A stretch of 52,380 bases of DNA, taken from Reticulitermes lucifugus. Its lineage: Eukaryota > Arthropoda > Insecta > Blattodea > Rhinotermitidae. The notes beneath the pieces were generated by a model. The model did not search any database, was not told the origin of the DNA, and saw only the letters and a program-made list of their open reading frames with translations. Both the position numbers and the translations under genes were made by a program. This document shows positions 31,956 to 45,201 of this stretch, piece by piece (position 1 is the first letter of the stretch; each line of letters opens with the position of its first letter). Location of the stretch: the NCBI GenBank assembly GCA_026260175.1, contig JAKCWW010001853.1, positions 1-52,380 of the forward strand. The letters are read 5' to 3'.

Positions 31956-34900
31956 TAGGTGTTTGTAATGGAGAGTGTATGTGCCTCATAGATGTCTACG
32001 GTTGTCGGGTTCTGTGGAAACCTTTAGAAATGTAATTCTTATTGAACTGGCAACTAATTACACAGTGCTACTACCTTTCCTCCTCGTCGCAGATTTAACA
32101 TTTTCATTAAATTGTCATCAGAGTTTTTCAATATCCTGGACTTATAGTCGGACATTAGGTTTACGATATATATATATAACACAGCCAGTCTATATGGGAT
32201 ACTGAGATTTCAAAGAACACATGCATGAAACACGTGAACCATTAATAAAGAGCACAGTGATTGGGAGATTTAAACTCGACATATTGTCGCTTTTCAAAAA
32301 GCGCAGTCAGGTGAGGATAAAAGCTTGTCGAGAGTCCGCGACGCCACTGAAATTAAAGGCTATAAATCAGTTCAGTTCCTGTAGCAGCAGGCTGGCTGCA
32401 GGATATTTGCTGGAATTAATGGAAGTGAGGAGCAAGAGGTGGACATGAAGAGTTGCACCTGAACACACACACAAAAGGCGGGCAAGTTTGTGTCTTGGGC
32501 AGAGGGGGAATTGTAAGCATGACAGCTCAGAAAATATTGTAGCAGATATTGAAAAAGGCGCCTTGGAAATAATTACAATAATTTATCAGGTGGGCGCACC
32601 ACACACACAGGTGCAATGAACGGTATATCATGTGACTTGTCTTTTTAATGCCCTCAGTTTTACAGCATAGTTTCCAAATATTTTCGAGACCGGATGTTTA
32701 GGATTTTTTGTTCGTCTTATTGTGATTACTGAATGGAAAATTGAATGAAAAAACTTTTAATGCTGTAAAAGAGGTACATTGTGAGTTCCATGGAAATGTC
32801 CACAAATATTAGCAACAGGAGGTTTATGTGAGTGGGTCGGCGTGTCGCTTCTTTTTAGAGTGATGAAAAAGCAGTAGTTAATTTTATACGCCTAAATAAA
32901 TTATTTATGCATTCTTCCCATACATATAAATATGTAATATTATATGCTTTATGTGTCAACTTCATCAACGCACAAGATTATTGTTCGCATAATTTCCCCC
33001 GACTTAAGGAGTGATTGATTCCGTAACTTGAAGTGACTGTTGTTCAGTCTGAACGCGTGTCAGGGTCAGTTCAGCCAGGTACAGTTGTGCTGTCCCAAAG
33101 TGGAGTATCTCAATAGCAGATCGAGAGACTTGTGTGACGCACAGATCTTGATGAAAGTATTTTCAGCCTATTTTTTGAAAAGGTTCTTCTTCTTTGCCTG
33201 AGGTTTTATAAATAAAGTATTTAAAATGTACATTTTACATAATTTTAAAATCTACTGCCAAGTTTGACAAGCCTGTCTATGATACTTCATATCTGACAGC
33301 AAGTACTGACTTCATGTCACACTATCATCTCGTAGGTGGTTACCAAATTTTCAGTGACATGTTGTGCAGTCTGACACCCTCACACTGGAGGCATATTTAT
33401 TTACAGAATTATTGATAATATTCTACTAGATTACATGATGTCATAATCCAGTAGAAAGAAACTAAATTATTTATGGCAGTGACAATCTCAAACACATATT
33501 TTGACCCAGGCTCAAATTTTCACGCAGGTGCCAGGTTTTTGTTTCTCAAACAAATAATTTTATCCCTTAAATATGCAAATACGAAGAGCGTTTCAACTGA
33601 CATATCAGTAAAAGGTAAATTTTGTTTGATATGTTTAAGAAATTGAATATCTCTGACAGAAACCATCATTTGATTCTTTATGACAAAATAATTTTTGTCT
33701 TGTGATTACCCTCACAAATCTCTTAAACTTATTTGGATTATTCACGATTGCCTAATTAAAGTATAGATTTAAGAAATAAGTCGTTGCATTCCTCATTCAA
33801 CTCGCTTTATTTTTACAGGAGACGGAAAATTTCTATATAAAGATTAATCTTGCCTTGGAACATAAACCAAACTCTCGTAACTACGGCCAGAATTTACTGT
33901 CTCTACCTTAATATTGGTATGTCTGTCGCCGATACACGCCTAGACCCTGTCAACCAAGCTTAAAGCACGGACAAAGCGATCAGTCCCCATACGGAAAAGA
34001 ATGTGTCGTGTGCGTGTTAGTAAGTAAAACCAAATTGCTTCAATAAGATGTATTATCTCTATTGGAAATATGTGAAGAAATTTCCCTTTTTCCAATATTT
34101 GAGCGCGTGTGCTTTCTAAAAACGACGTCAAGATCGAGGCAGCAGTACATCCTTGTGTAGCATGACACGTCACGTTTCTACCTGCAACACTTTGCTTCCT
34201 TCTGTATGAGTATACATGGATCTTCACTTACTCTCTGCTTTGTGGTACCAAGCGATACGTAGAGAAAGATTACAATATCATCGTGCCCACAGTACTGGTT
34301 CGAAAGTTGAAGGTATGAGGCTTGTCACACGTTACTTTCTGTTGATTGTTAAGTAGTTACCGAAGTTTCGTAATATTATAGTACCTTATTTGACAACAAA
34401 TGTGCTTGAATGTTTGATTCTAAAAATGAAACGGTGCTATCCCTTCCAAGGTGGATAACTGTTTACTAGTCCACACGACATAACATCACAGAAGACTTTA
34501 ATTATTGGCATCACTTTTGTTAGAATCAAAAATTTCCTAGATGCATGGTTTTGCGAGAAGTTTATGCCCGGACTGCTCACTCAGTAATGAGACTACCTGC
34601 CACCCTTATTTTAACGGTTTATTATTTACTGTCCTCGGTTTTCCGCCGTCAGGGAAACTCATTTAATTCAGCCGTGTTCTTCCTTTGAAGAGATGTATCC
34701 AAATTACGATATTAATCTTATTCTTTTGGTATTTTGTAACATACCCTTTGCAGCCTGAGTCTGTGTTGCACATATTTATACACTTTTCGATGATCATTAT
34801 ATGGATACATCATCGGATATCGTCTGATTTGTTAGTTCTAAACACAGCGATGTTATGAAACCGAAATATCACAATATCACAATGATGCAGTAAATATGAC

Positions 34901-37900
34901 GAAAATATATATCGTATAATTATCCCACAGCCCATTTAAATTCATGAAGATGTCATATTTGTAAATAACAATGTATTATTTTCTATTAACCATGGTTGTG
35001 AGGGCACTTTGTTCTCATCCATTCCATCACTGAACAAAATCACTCGATACTACGTCACCTACAGATACAAAACTCTCGTTGCAATAACTGCCACTGTTGT
35101 CGTACAGTAGATAAGTCCTATTGGCCCCTGTAGAGATACATTTGTCCATGCCCACACCATGATGGTCTATAAGGAAGAGAAGGTATAGCTCGATTTATTC
35201 TTAATCTCGGCAAATTCACACCCCGGTGTCTGTGTCCCTGGGCAAGAATCCGCTACCAATTGAATAGGAAGACCCTACAGAAGAATTTATTTAACGGTGA
35301 AACTGAATTTTGAATTGTTATGGTCGAATATGCAGTAACAAAGCAAATAACTATTCCAAGCAATTGAATATAGTTGGACTAACATCCCTTAATGTGATTT
35401 GCTGTCATTGCAGTCAGGTGCGTGTTGTATGAACAGTATGTGTTTGATGTTATTTTATGATGTTAATAATGTATCATATGTTAACAAACATGTTATTGTT
35501 CAGGTTCCCTGTGCTTAGATATACTCCCCTTTAGAAAATTAAATGGCAACGTTGGAGATAATTTGATGCTGGTGAATATCAGTGCGGCAACACACAGGCT
35601 TATTTGCGTACAAATAAACGGAACACAGTCTAAACCTGCAGTGAAAACAAAATTTAAAAATTCACGTGCTTATTGTGGAGGTGAAATCAAAAAGGAAGCA
35701 TTTACGGGCATGCTGTTAGAATGGAGAAATTATAAACACGTACGAAATTTTATTGAGAAATTTGAAAAGATGAGACTGTCCGAAGGCTTGTGAGAATAAT
35801 TTTAAAATAATTGTAAAAGACAGAGAAAGTGAAGTTTTGGAATGGATCATACTGAACTGAACATTCGGGTTCCATAAAGTGTGGGCCATTCCTTGAACAG
35901 CTGATTGTCTGTCAGCTTTACAAGAAGTGCTCTACTCCAGAAGCTTTTACGATAGTGGATCGCACGAGGGAAATACTTTCAGAAATCTTAGTAGGGTTCT
36001 GATTCTCTGTAATAAAATAGTAGCCAAAATTCGAAACAATGTCGGCAGGCGTGGTGCTTCGTTTTTGTAGACTGAAACAGACAGAAGCCGTAGTTGGACA
36101 GTAAAGTGGTCACAAACAAACCTGTTCATGTCTGTTGCCTAAACTAGGTATCAGGTTGACAGAATTTCTTGAGAATTGAAATAAGTGATTTTAAAATCTG
36201 TTTAACTCTTGCAGCTTCTATGAATATCAACGGTAACTTAGACACTTGTAGCAAAATGAGGTGAATGGCAACAGTGAGAATTTTTAGACCTTCTTGAAGA
36301 CTGAGATTGTCCGTGTGGCTTTCTTCTCTTAGTCCGTCTGTTTGTGACATAGTAATATGTTAATATGATAACAACGACTAAACTGTTGCAGACTTTTCAT
36401 GAAATTTTATATAGGAATCCATTATCAGAAAGTTGTCGAGCAGATCCGAGTTTCATGCAGATCGGCTCATTGAGAGTCATAATGTACTTGAGGGTGTAAA
36501 TAAATTTCTACCTTACTTTCCATATTTTTGACCAGTTTGTGTGAAATTTGGTACAAAATACCAGTAGCTCCACGTAATGGCATGAGATTCGCGAAAATGG
36601 CTGTAGTGAAATACGTAGTTACTTAACAACGTAATTGCAATTGTGTCCATAAATTCTACTATTTTCATCCAAGTTTGAAGGTATTCGGTGCAGAATATAT
36701 CCGCAAAACCTTATTGAGTGATTGTGAGTTTTGTAAAAATCGGCACAGTGATTGATACGTGCTCTTTTAACGCAACTAAATGGATAGGTATCCCCCCAGT
36801 TTTCAAAATGAGGACATAAATACTTTCAGCTTCTGAAATGCATTTATTCAGCTTAATTGTAAGATTGATATAGTCCAGGAAACTTTAGAATTTATTTAAA
36901 AGTGAAGCATATTGAAAATTTCTGGTGTAATAATAGAAACAAATTTTGAAGCAGACCTTTTTGTGGGATGAAGTAACGTGATGTAATACACGAAATATGC
37001 GCCTTGTTTATAAGCACCGAAGCAGAATTCTCCTACGTGAAAACCTCACCGCTCACGTGACATGGGAAACATTAAATTACTAGATTAAATAGGAAAACAT
37101 TTATAAAATAATTGTAAGATAAAGATATTCAAAACGTTTCTGTTATTATGAATACTGTAGTATAAGATTGCTTTTGTTGTTTGTAATTTTTGGCGTCTAA
37201 CAGAATTGTATTCAGGAAAATACAAGTTTATGAAGGTAGTATACGCATATAGCACGGACATTTTGCCTGTGGTTACACTTTACTTTGTGAATATGTCACA
37301 GCTCTTGGAGCAAGATGTTTAAAATAAGGCCGAATGAACAAACGAATTTAGGTAACAAAGGTATATGCTTTCAGTGGAATCTAGACTGTTTTTCATACGC
37401 ATTCAGTCGTCGCCGGACCAGCCGGCCTTTTCCACCACTTTGACCCAGTTGAATGACATCTCACTGCACGAGGAGATTTCTCTATCTCTCGAGCATCATT
37501 TATGTGTGTTGTTCAATGCCACAAAGCACACAGTGCTACTGTATGTTGATAAAATACGCAGAATACAGACACACGCCGATTTCTCACAGCTAGATTACAA
37601 TTCTGCTTTCTACAGGACGAGATGATGAAATCAACTGCCCAGCCGTAAATAGTCGTGCTTTAAATGAATCTTCTCCGCCGGTCTCTATGACAATTTGTGA
37701 TTGTCATAATAATAAGAGTATGTCTTATTACATTTTGATTTGTGAAGCTTCAAGATTCGTTACACAGCATTCATTTTGGACCGTTCATATTATTTGGAGT
37801 ATATTGTATATAGCCTGCACAATGATCTGGGTCTTCCAGTGACTGTGATTACTCCGAAAGACGTTTCTTACTGCGCTTTACTTTCGATAACATTAATAAT

Positions 37901-38082
37901 AAATTTGTGTGCTGTAAGAGTGCGTGTCAGTATATTGAGGCAGAATTTAAATGGGGAGAGGAGACAGTCCCTGAAATGTCGTGGGTTTATATGAATCTTG
38001 GATAGACGATGTCCAACGCAGTTACGGTGTAATAAGGAATCGAGATTATACAACTGTGCTAATTTCGATCATTTAGAGCAAT
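31956..38082. other. Long stretch without recognisable genes
   Basis: Frames of up to 95 codons (for example minus 33940-34227, plus 35563-35793 and plus 37365-37625) contain no motif I can name. A SINE body scrap may lie at 35205-35275 (TTCACACCCCGGTG and ACCAATTGAATAGG, compared with 25800-26015). No HHR core was found here, in contrast to the preceding 8 kb. Confidence 0.4.
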
Positions 38083-38190
38083 ATGGGATTTGAGATTTTA
38101 AAGGTGGTGAAGATTGTCATTGTTTTCTGGTTTATGACACGTTTCGGAGGAATTTGCTGCTGCAATATTTACCCTAAAGATGAAGGCTAT
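38083..38190 (+). repeat. Dispersed repeat fragment
   Basis: Translation runs GFEILKVVKIVIVFWFMT and RFGGICCCNIYPKDEG. I associate the pattern LFWVVTPC...YQRFGGTCCLHLQ with a widespread arthropod repeat. The fragment passes into a microsatellite on the right. Not a host gene. Confidence 0.45.
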
Positions 38191-38192
38191 AA

Positions 38193-38350
38193 ATTCCTCC
38201 TCCTCCCGTCCTGCTTCTCCTCCATCACCACCACCACCACCATCGCCACCAACACCACCTTCACGATCAACACCATCAACATTACCATTATCACTAACAT
38301 CACCACCATCAAAATCACCACAACCGCAATCACCACCACCACCAAGTTCC
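38193..38350. repeat. (ACC)n / (CAT)n microsatellite
   Basis: A degenerate trinucleotide run of CTC, ACC and ATC units. Proline-, threonine- and glycine-rich frames on both strands result from it. Confidence 0.85.
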
Positions 38351-40744
38351 ATAATCAGTCAATATCTGGAAGGTACATGCTTACACTTTACTCGCACCTT
38401 TGTCTTAATGGTTTGGATAGCAATAAACGTCACCTAATGTCATTCGCACTCTGTGGTGCACCTAGATTGGCATAGGAGTATCTGCAGACTGAGTTACCAC
38501 ACAAAAAACTCTTATATCTTACGCAGAAGAGAAGGCAATCTATTATTCATAAAAAGGTAATGGTGGTACAGGTATTTCGTCCGTCGTGGAGGGATACCAA
38601 AGTCACAGTTCTTTAGAGCATAATTTCATCTTGTTTTGTATCTATACCAGTACTCTTTTGCTCTTCACGAGCCGGCATAACCTCCAAATTAATTAGAACA
38701 GGAGGTGACAGACGATCTGTGTAGAAATTGTTTAACATTAACGTTTTATGACTACGTAATTTATTGTAATGCTTGGAGCTCCAGCTTTCCATCTAGGTCA
38801 CATTTTCGCAGCATGTGCACACTGCATTATTAATGAGAACAGATTATCACCAACATCTTAACGAAATATTGACAGCGGAATATATTACAGTGAATCCAAA
38901 ATAAGCAGCCTCATATCCCTATAATCATGTTGCATACTCACGTGGTTCATTTGCTTTGCTAATAAATGAGAGCAGCATTAGAAGTTATACAAATGAATAA
39001 GTGCGAAAAAAATATCAGTTTACATAGAATCTAATTGAAATTATTTTTTATGTAGGAACTAATTCGAAGTAGCCATAATATATTAAAGCTTCTAATTATT
39101 AGTATTTATATGCTGTTTTAATAATTCGTGCAAAATCAAAACACAAATAATGTTGCGGCTATCGCTATCTGTTTCATCTCTGAAACTACTGGATGAACGT
39201 CTGTAAAATTATTTCGGTTTTTGTAGGCCAGATCCAAAACTTCAAATGCAGTTCAAACGGAATTTGTAAGTATATTTAAAAGCCGCACCGTAAAAAAAGG
39301 TACTTAAACTAAATTATATATTAAGGTCTACCGTGTGGTGTATAGTGCTTATTTAATTTAAAAATAACCGATGGGCAACTAGCATGTGCAGTGGTCAAAC
39401 GGTGGATTTAAGATTGTAATAATGCATTTATATCTACAGTGAATTTACACGAAGGCTATGGGAGCGTGTCAGACTTTGAAAACACGTTTCGGAAATACAC
39501 AAGATCACACAGGCTGTGAGGTAAATGCGAAGGTGTTTACTGTGTTTCCCCGATCACTCTTTGTATCAGAGGCTCTGATCCTGGAGACTGAAGACAGGAT
39601 GTATAGAACACAGAGGATGCGTGATCTACATAAGGCACACGACGTCAGTTCAGTAAGCGCCGACAGTGGTGTCTCGTATCATATGCCTATGACCATGCAC
39701 GTGCAAAATTTACATTATATATTTCCGGGAGTTAAAGGTGGCGTTTTATGAAATCCGTACTGGACGTGCATTGTGCGATTCCGTCATTTGTCCATTGTTC
39801 AGTTAGGAAAATTTTGTTTTACAGAGAGAGAGGGGGGGGGGTGGGTCAAATGCCTTCACATAAAACCCGTTTGATTGTTTTGCCGCCGTAAAATAACGTG
39901 GCAACAAATTATCGACAGCAATATTCGAAAGGAGCGTAATGTGTAGTAACACGTGCGTGAACCATTTAATCCTCTCTTTTAAGATCAATTAAAATGTCAG
40001 GGGCGGAACTTGTGATGGTACGTAAAACTAGATTCAAACAGGATGTCGAAATAATGTGGCATGTCCAAAAATTAGACATGCTTTGAAATAAGGGTAAAAA
40101 TAGTAGTACGATAGTTTAAAACAAGGGAAATAAATTTTACTCTGTGATGGACAAAGTGATTTGTCCGAGTGCCTTACTTCGCCTTCTCCCTTGCCATTTA
40201 CTATTCAAGCTGAATTCCATATTGGACAGTCGGACCTCAGTTCCAAGAAACACATGCGTCACCACTCGCCAGGAACTAAAGACAAGCAGTTGAATGGAGA
40301 AATTTTAAATGAAGGCATTAATGATTTTTGAGCGTTCTTTTCACCCGGACTGAGTTAAAACAGTGACATTTATAACATCGGAATGCACCGAATATCTGCC
40401 CATACACGAGCCAAGCAACTAACATACTTACCTAATATAAAGTGTTTACACACAGGAGATATGGTGTTGTTGATAACAACCTGTGGTACATTATATGTAC
40501 TTGGAATTGTGGTAATTACCGACAAGTGCCAACACATGTAAACAAATCACGTTTTCGGGCTTTGACTGTAGAGATTGCGCCGAATAAGTCTGCCGTGACA
40601 CGGAATACTCCGTGTGAAATAAAAAAAAATGAAGTACCAGTTCTATACCCCTGTATTGGTAATGAATTTCACTTGCAGCACTAGTTGTTTTGTAAGAAGG
40701 GATACAGCATGAGAAGAGTTTATTCACATAGAAGTAGTTTTAGC
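38351..40744. other. No recognisable gene
   Basis: One 97-codon frame at 39458-39751 has no known motif. An AG/G run lies at about 39823-39843. Nothing else was recognised. Confidence 0.4.
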
Positions 40745-40945
40745 ATATTTTATGGAGAAAATAGGGCCTTCGCCCAACCCACATGCCAGGGGACAACCCC
40801 TTGTCGGCTGCCCGCCACTGATTTTTCAATGTATTCGCAGCTACCCTCCATATTGGAGGCCGTTGCTCCATCCGCAACCTGAGGACGCTACATTCCTTGG
40901 TAACAGGGACCCACTTATCACGGGCAAAAGGGGGCATTCAGCAAT
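40745..40945 (-). repeat. Dispersed repeat fragment
   Basis: The minus-strand translation contains LRLRMEQRPPIWRVAANTL and RAADKGLSPGMWVGR, which I associate with a repeat-derived string seen in cockroach conceptual proteins. No tRNA boxes or TSD are visible. Not a gene. Confidence 0.45.
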
Positions 40946-41742
40946 ACTTCTTTTTTTTTCTTTAAAATACCCCTGATATTTGTAACAAACTCTTCACATG
41001 ATGTAGTGTCAAGTATAACTTACGTCCAAGTATGCTTTTCAGTTGAACCTATTCTCTTCAGAACTGCAGGAATGCCACGTGTATAAGTATGAAATTGTTC
41101 ACGACTCATCTTCAGAATTATATTGCACAGTTAGAATTCTCTTTATTGGTTCAGCAGTCAGACTGTTATGTCTATTGACTCTGCATTATTACGGTCATTA
41201 ACATTAGCATTCAAATTCGACACAAAAAAAGCATAGATAATAATGGCAGATATATTAGTGATTCACAAACAGTCCACCCGCTGACAGTTCTGATATCAGG
41301 TCGACGCGATGTAGGAATTGGACAGTCCCGATTTAAATCAATTTTCCCCGCTCGTACGTGTCTTTCCTTCCGCACTAAAATCGAAGACAACAATGGCCGG
41401 TAGAAGGAAAGAGGTGTAGAAAAGAATACGTTAATACGATGTCCTACTTGGCCTTAGGCCACAAAGGACTTGTCGGGCGTTGATAATGAATTCTTGAAAA
41501 TTGTTTCGCCTTCTGACGCGTGTTATCGTTAAGTTTCTTTACTGGGGGCCGACAAGCGGAGCAATATATTGGCATTCAGTTCTCAAAATGTTACTTATCG
41601 TCATGACTAAAATTTGTTTATGATTCTGACAGCAGGAGAGCAGCACTGATATTTTCTGATCGACCTTAAAATCCGTCTTCGTGATACCGCGACTTACAAA
41701 TAACACTGCGTTCATGCTGACCTTTACAGTAATATTTTTAAA

Positions 41743-41898
41743 AAATTTTATATTGTTCATATCATGCATTGTCAATAATAAAATCACAATATTCGGTCCA
41801 ACAACAAGCACTCTATTCTTTCCAGATATTTTATATTACATTATCTTGTTGATCAATCCTACATGTTTCGATTCTTTATGGGATCATCATCAGGGATT
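41743..41898 (+). mobile_element. Family A element, 5' part, with HHR
   Basis: The leader ATTGTTCATATCATGCAT (about 41752-41769) and the arm (GGTCCAACAACAAGCAC, about 41796-41812) are followed by an intact hammerhead on the opposite strand (41855-41898). A matching right arm was not found downstream, so the copy appears truncated. This is the left half of the two-HHR architecture. Confidence 0.65.
41855..41898 (-). ncRNA. Hammerhead ribozyme, well formed
   Basis: Minus strand: stem I AATCC (complement of 41894-41898) with GGATT (complement of 41855-41859), core CTGATGA (complement of 41887-41893), a short stem II GAT/ATC with an AT-rich loop, GAAAC, then ATGTA. All invariant bases are present. 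Stem II is the weakest part. Confidence 0.85.
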
Positions 41899-42030
41899 CT
41901 CATTAAAGTAATACATCACCAAACTGAGCTAGCAATCTATAGATACAATACAAAGATGTAAAAAATCAATGAGTTAAAATGTAGGCCTTTGTTGTGTTAT
42001 GGATTCTGGTATACTGTGTTTTGGAGACTG

Positions 42031-42097
42031 CCTACGTATGTAAGGACGGATAAAAGAGTACTGTTAGCTCTGGTTTATCCTTCCTTACATATGTAGG
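42031..42097. repeat. Inverted repeat, 24-base arms
   Basis: CCTACGTATGTAAGGACGG (42031-42049) and its mirror ending ACATATGTAGG pair over 24 bases with two mismatches, around a 19-base loop. No TSD seen. Confidence 0.7.
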
Positions 42098-42138
42098 TTT
42101 TATTCTAAACGTAAGGAAGTACTTGGTCACTTTTCAGT

Positions 42139-42161
42139 ACTATTATTATTATTATTATTAC
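42139..42161. repeat. (ATT)n microsatellite
   Basis: About seven ATT units. Confidence 0.85.
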
Positions 42162-42164
42162 ATC

Positions 42165-43970
42165 GTGGTTTTTAATTGTTCTTATATTGTTGATGATTTT
42201 TTCCTCGTTGGAATTCTTGGTATTTATGTTCCTGGTTATTGCTACTTTTAGTTATTTGTTGAGGTTCTTGTATTTACTTGCTGTGTCATATTGCTTGGTT
42301 ATTTGAACTTTTTTGGCTTTTTTGCGAACACGTCAAAATAATGCATCCTCATGTAATTTAAAAGTATGCAGTCAATAAATGTTATTTTAGATTGTATTCA
42401 CGTGGGTAAGATAATGTTAGAAAATATTACCTATTATAATGAATCCTAGTATACCTGGTAAATTTTGTGGATGAGAGAAACACTTAAAAATATACAAACT
42501 TAACCATTTTTAAGACTTGAAACACTTTACCACTAAAAGACACATAGGCTTAAACCTGTTGTGCACTTTACGATAAAGAGTATAAAATGAACTTATGTTG
42601 TATTGATTCGCTGACCTTTCATAATGCTGCGAAAAGGGACGTAACAACATGCGGTGATTCAAGTGACACCACATAACCACGATTGATTTTCTATACTAGA
42701 TTGTTGGTTTATAGGCATTTTTTGAGTCGCATCTCTTACAAACTGCCTGCAGCCGAGCATAAAAGCATGGCAAGCAATATTGAATGACGCTGTTTCAGGA
42801 ACGTAACAGAGAATTACCGTGCATAACACAGAGTTAACATCACGTTTGCTTGTTCCAGATCCTCTTGCGAAAGCTTTACCATTAACTCCATTTCACTAGA
42901 GTGTTTTTATCTCGCCGATACCGCTGCGATATATGTTTGAATGGAAGTGATAGGAGCAGGCCAATGGCTTAGGTCATTTCGAGGGGTAATTTCAAATCAG
43001 AAAGCACATGGTTCTTCCTTTTGTTCGATATCTTCTGGAAGGATATTCTCCCTTGTCCTCTCACTTTTTTCCCGTTTTCCACAACGGCCCATTTGCTGTC
43101 TTCTCCAGCTGCGCACATGGCGCACAGTTAAAGTACGATGTTTGGATATTTTGAGAGACGACGATCGTGTCTACTAAACTGTTCAAAATATCGTATAGAA
43201 GGAGAAAAAAAAGTTTGGTTTAGAGGGAGCGGTGGCGCGGATGGCGGGTGAAAACGTGTCGCCTGCTTGTGATCGGCGACAAGAACACCACCACCCCTGT
43301 TCTATCCGTACCCGTCACAAACTACCCTTGGATCCGTTGTTATTTTACACACACAAACACACCCACAGCAGTGTTGTCCTGTATTCGCAAGAAATGTGTA
43401 GCATGCTGAAGACTGATGCGGACCATATGTGAACCCGTCTGTCAATTTCTATACACACCATATGCGGCTCTTTCGTGATAAATGCCTACTCACATTAGTG
43501 GCCTCTATCGGGTTTATCGTAGACACTTCAGGAGTAAAAGTTCAATTTGAATAAGCGTACTCTTACAGCTTGATAAGTTCCAGCAGTCCTACAAAACGTC
43601 AGCACAGAGTCAGTAGTGTCCTCATTGCATATATTTATATAATTTAAAACAGCAAAGCCGACTTCAAATAATATTGTTCTTAACTAGAAAGAAAATTGTG
43701 TTTATGGCTTTCGTATTCTACATCTATTTTCGTAATGCAGTGAGTTCAACTAACCGAGCTTGCGCAGTCAGTAAAGTAACTGGCCTAAGTTTGGACGACC
43801 TGTTTTCAAGTCACAGTACGGTCAGGAACGTTTCTGTCTGCCACCACCAGCAAACAGAATCTGCAGACCACACATCCTTCTATAGAGTATAACAAGGGCT
43901 AAGAGGATTCAAGTTGAGGCTTGTAGATCAAGTGCCTGTTGAACTGAGATTAATAATCTGTGGTATGAAC
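42165..43970. other. No recognisable gene
   Basis: Frames of 66-78 codons without known motifs. Nothing else was recognised. Confidence 0.4.
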
Positions 43971-44225
43971 CGGTGTAGCTCAGTCGGTGTAGTGACTAGG
44001 CCAAGGGCTCAACAGCCGAGGAATTGTAGTTCAATTCATGGCAGAGACGAGAGATTTTTCTCTTCCTCCGAACGTCCATAACGGCCCTGGGACTTAACTT
44101 TCTATTCAGTTGATAAGACGGCCGGGACATGAAGCCTACCACTCACGTGTATCTAATACTGACGTTAAGAATGAATTGGCAACTCCACTTCCCCACATGT
44201 CTTCATGCCGTGCACCGCAAAAACT
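43971..44225 (+). repeat. tRNA-derived SINE (family 1), copy 2
   Basis: A box TAGCTCAGTCGGTGTAG (43976-43992) and B box GTAGTTCAATTCATGGC (about 44027-44043) form a tRNA-like head. The tail (CAACTCCACTTCCCCACATG, CATGCCGTGCACCGCAA) corresponds to the tail of the copy at 10880-11195. Confidence 0.78.
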
Positions 44226-45057
44226 CGTTTCATTTATAGAAATTTATTTCTGCACTGCTTTATACCTCTCCAGGGCGTAGCGCGGAGAAACAAATAAACT
44301 TGGGCAACTTTTTAACTTCTTTTATTATATTTTCTGTAATTAAACAAAGCCTAAAATAGAAGTCACATTGGACCTTCCATCCGTCTTGCCGACCGACCAT
44401 CCGCATGTTTCATCTTTAAAAGAACGTTTGACGGATGAACTCCTGTGGCAAATTTGCAACAAGAGTTGCAAGGCGGATTTAATTTCAGTAGAGATTGGTA
44501 CATCATACATTACATCATATTACCATCACTTCACATTACCTTGCATATTACCGGGACAAATTCGAAGACTTTTTCGTGTTGTGTCTCTTCTGCATAAAAT
44601 GTTGTTTAAAATAAAACATAGGTAGTTTCGCTTAACATTTCTGATCATAAGTGTTACGTGTACACGGGCGTTGATAAAATTCTCTTTTACACATGGCGGC
44701 GGACTATGTTGATATTTATGTTTCGAACATTACCTAACTATTTCGAAATTAGCAAATACACGGAGTACCCTATCTTGCTTTCATCAATTTGACTCGGGAA
44801 CATAGCTGCAACATGTAAACCTCATTCAGGGTGCTTCAGGATTATGAGAGGTTTCCTGTCTTCACCGGCTGCTTACGAGGAAACAAGTTGATCTGCGACT
44901 GTAAATACAATATCCTATAGCATGAAACGAGGACTTGGGGTGTTATGATAAATCCAGTTGCATATATTAAAGAGGTTTCAATTCTCTTCTTGAGTTAGAC
45001 AAGTGTGCGGATTAGTCAGCGATTTGTTTTCACCCGAAGCACAAACATATCGTACAT

Positions 45058-45201
45058 TTTAAATTAAGTTTCAGACCAACTGATGCACAACTAAAACAAC
45101 TTTTATTGTAGCTTTATTATAATTGTTAAAATTTAGTTGTTCATCAGTTGGTCTGAAACTTAATTTAATATGAAGAAGATGCACGGTGTCAACAATGAGA
45201 A
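45058..45201 (-). mobile_element. Family A element without HHR, 11-bp TSD
   Basis: ATATCGTACAT at 45047-45057 and 45202-45212 flanks 144 bp. On the minus strand it starts TTCTCATTGTTGACACCGTG, almost the same start as the nested copy at 23851. The arm (complement of 45132-45167) and the inverted arm (45060-45095) match at 35 of 36 bases. Between them only the 3' spacer (AACAATTATAATAAAGC) remains and the ribozyme is absent. The insertion site lies inside another hammerhead motif (45202-45245). Confidence 0.87.

Noticed and set aside
38083..38475. 130-codon frame as a secreted or membrane protein
   Set aside because: The start resembles a dispersed repeat and the rest is an ACC/ATC microsatellite. 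Competing frames exist on all sides.
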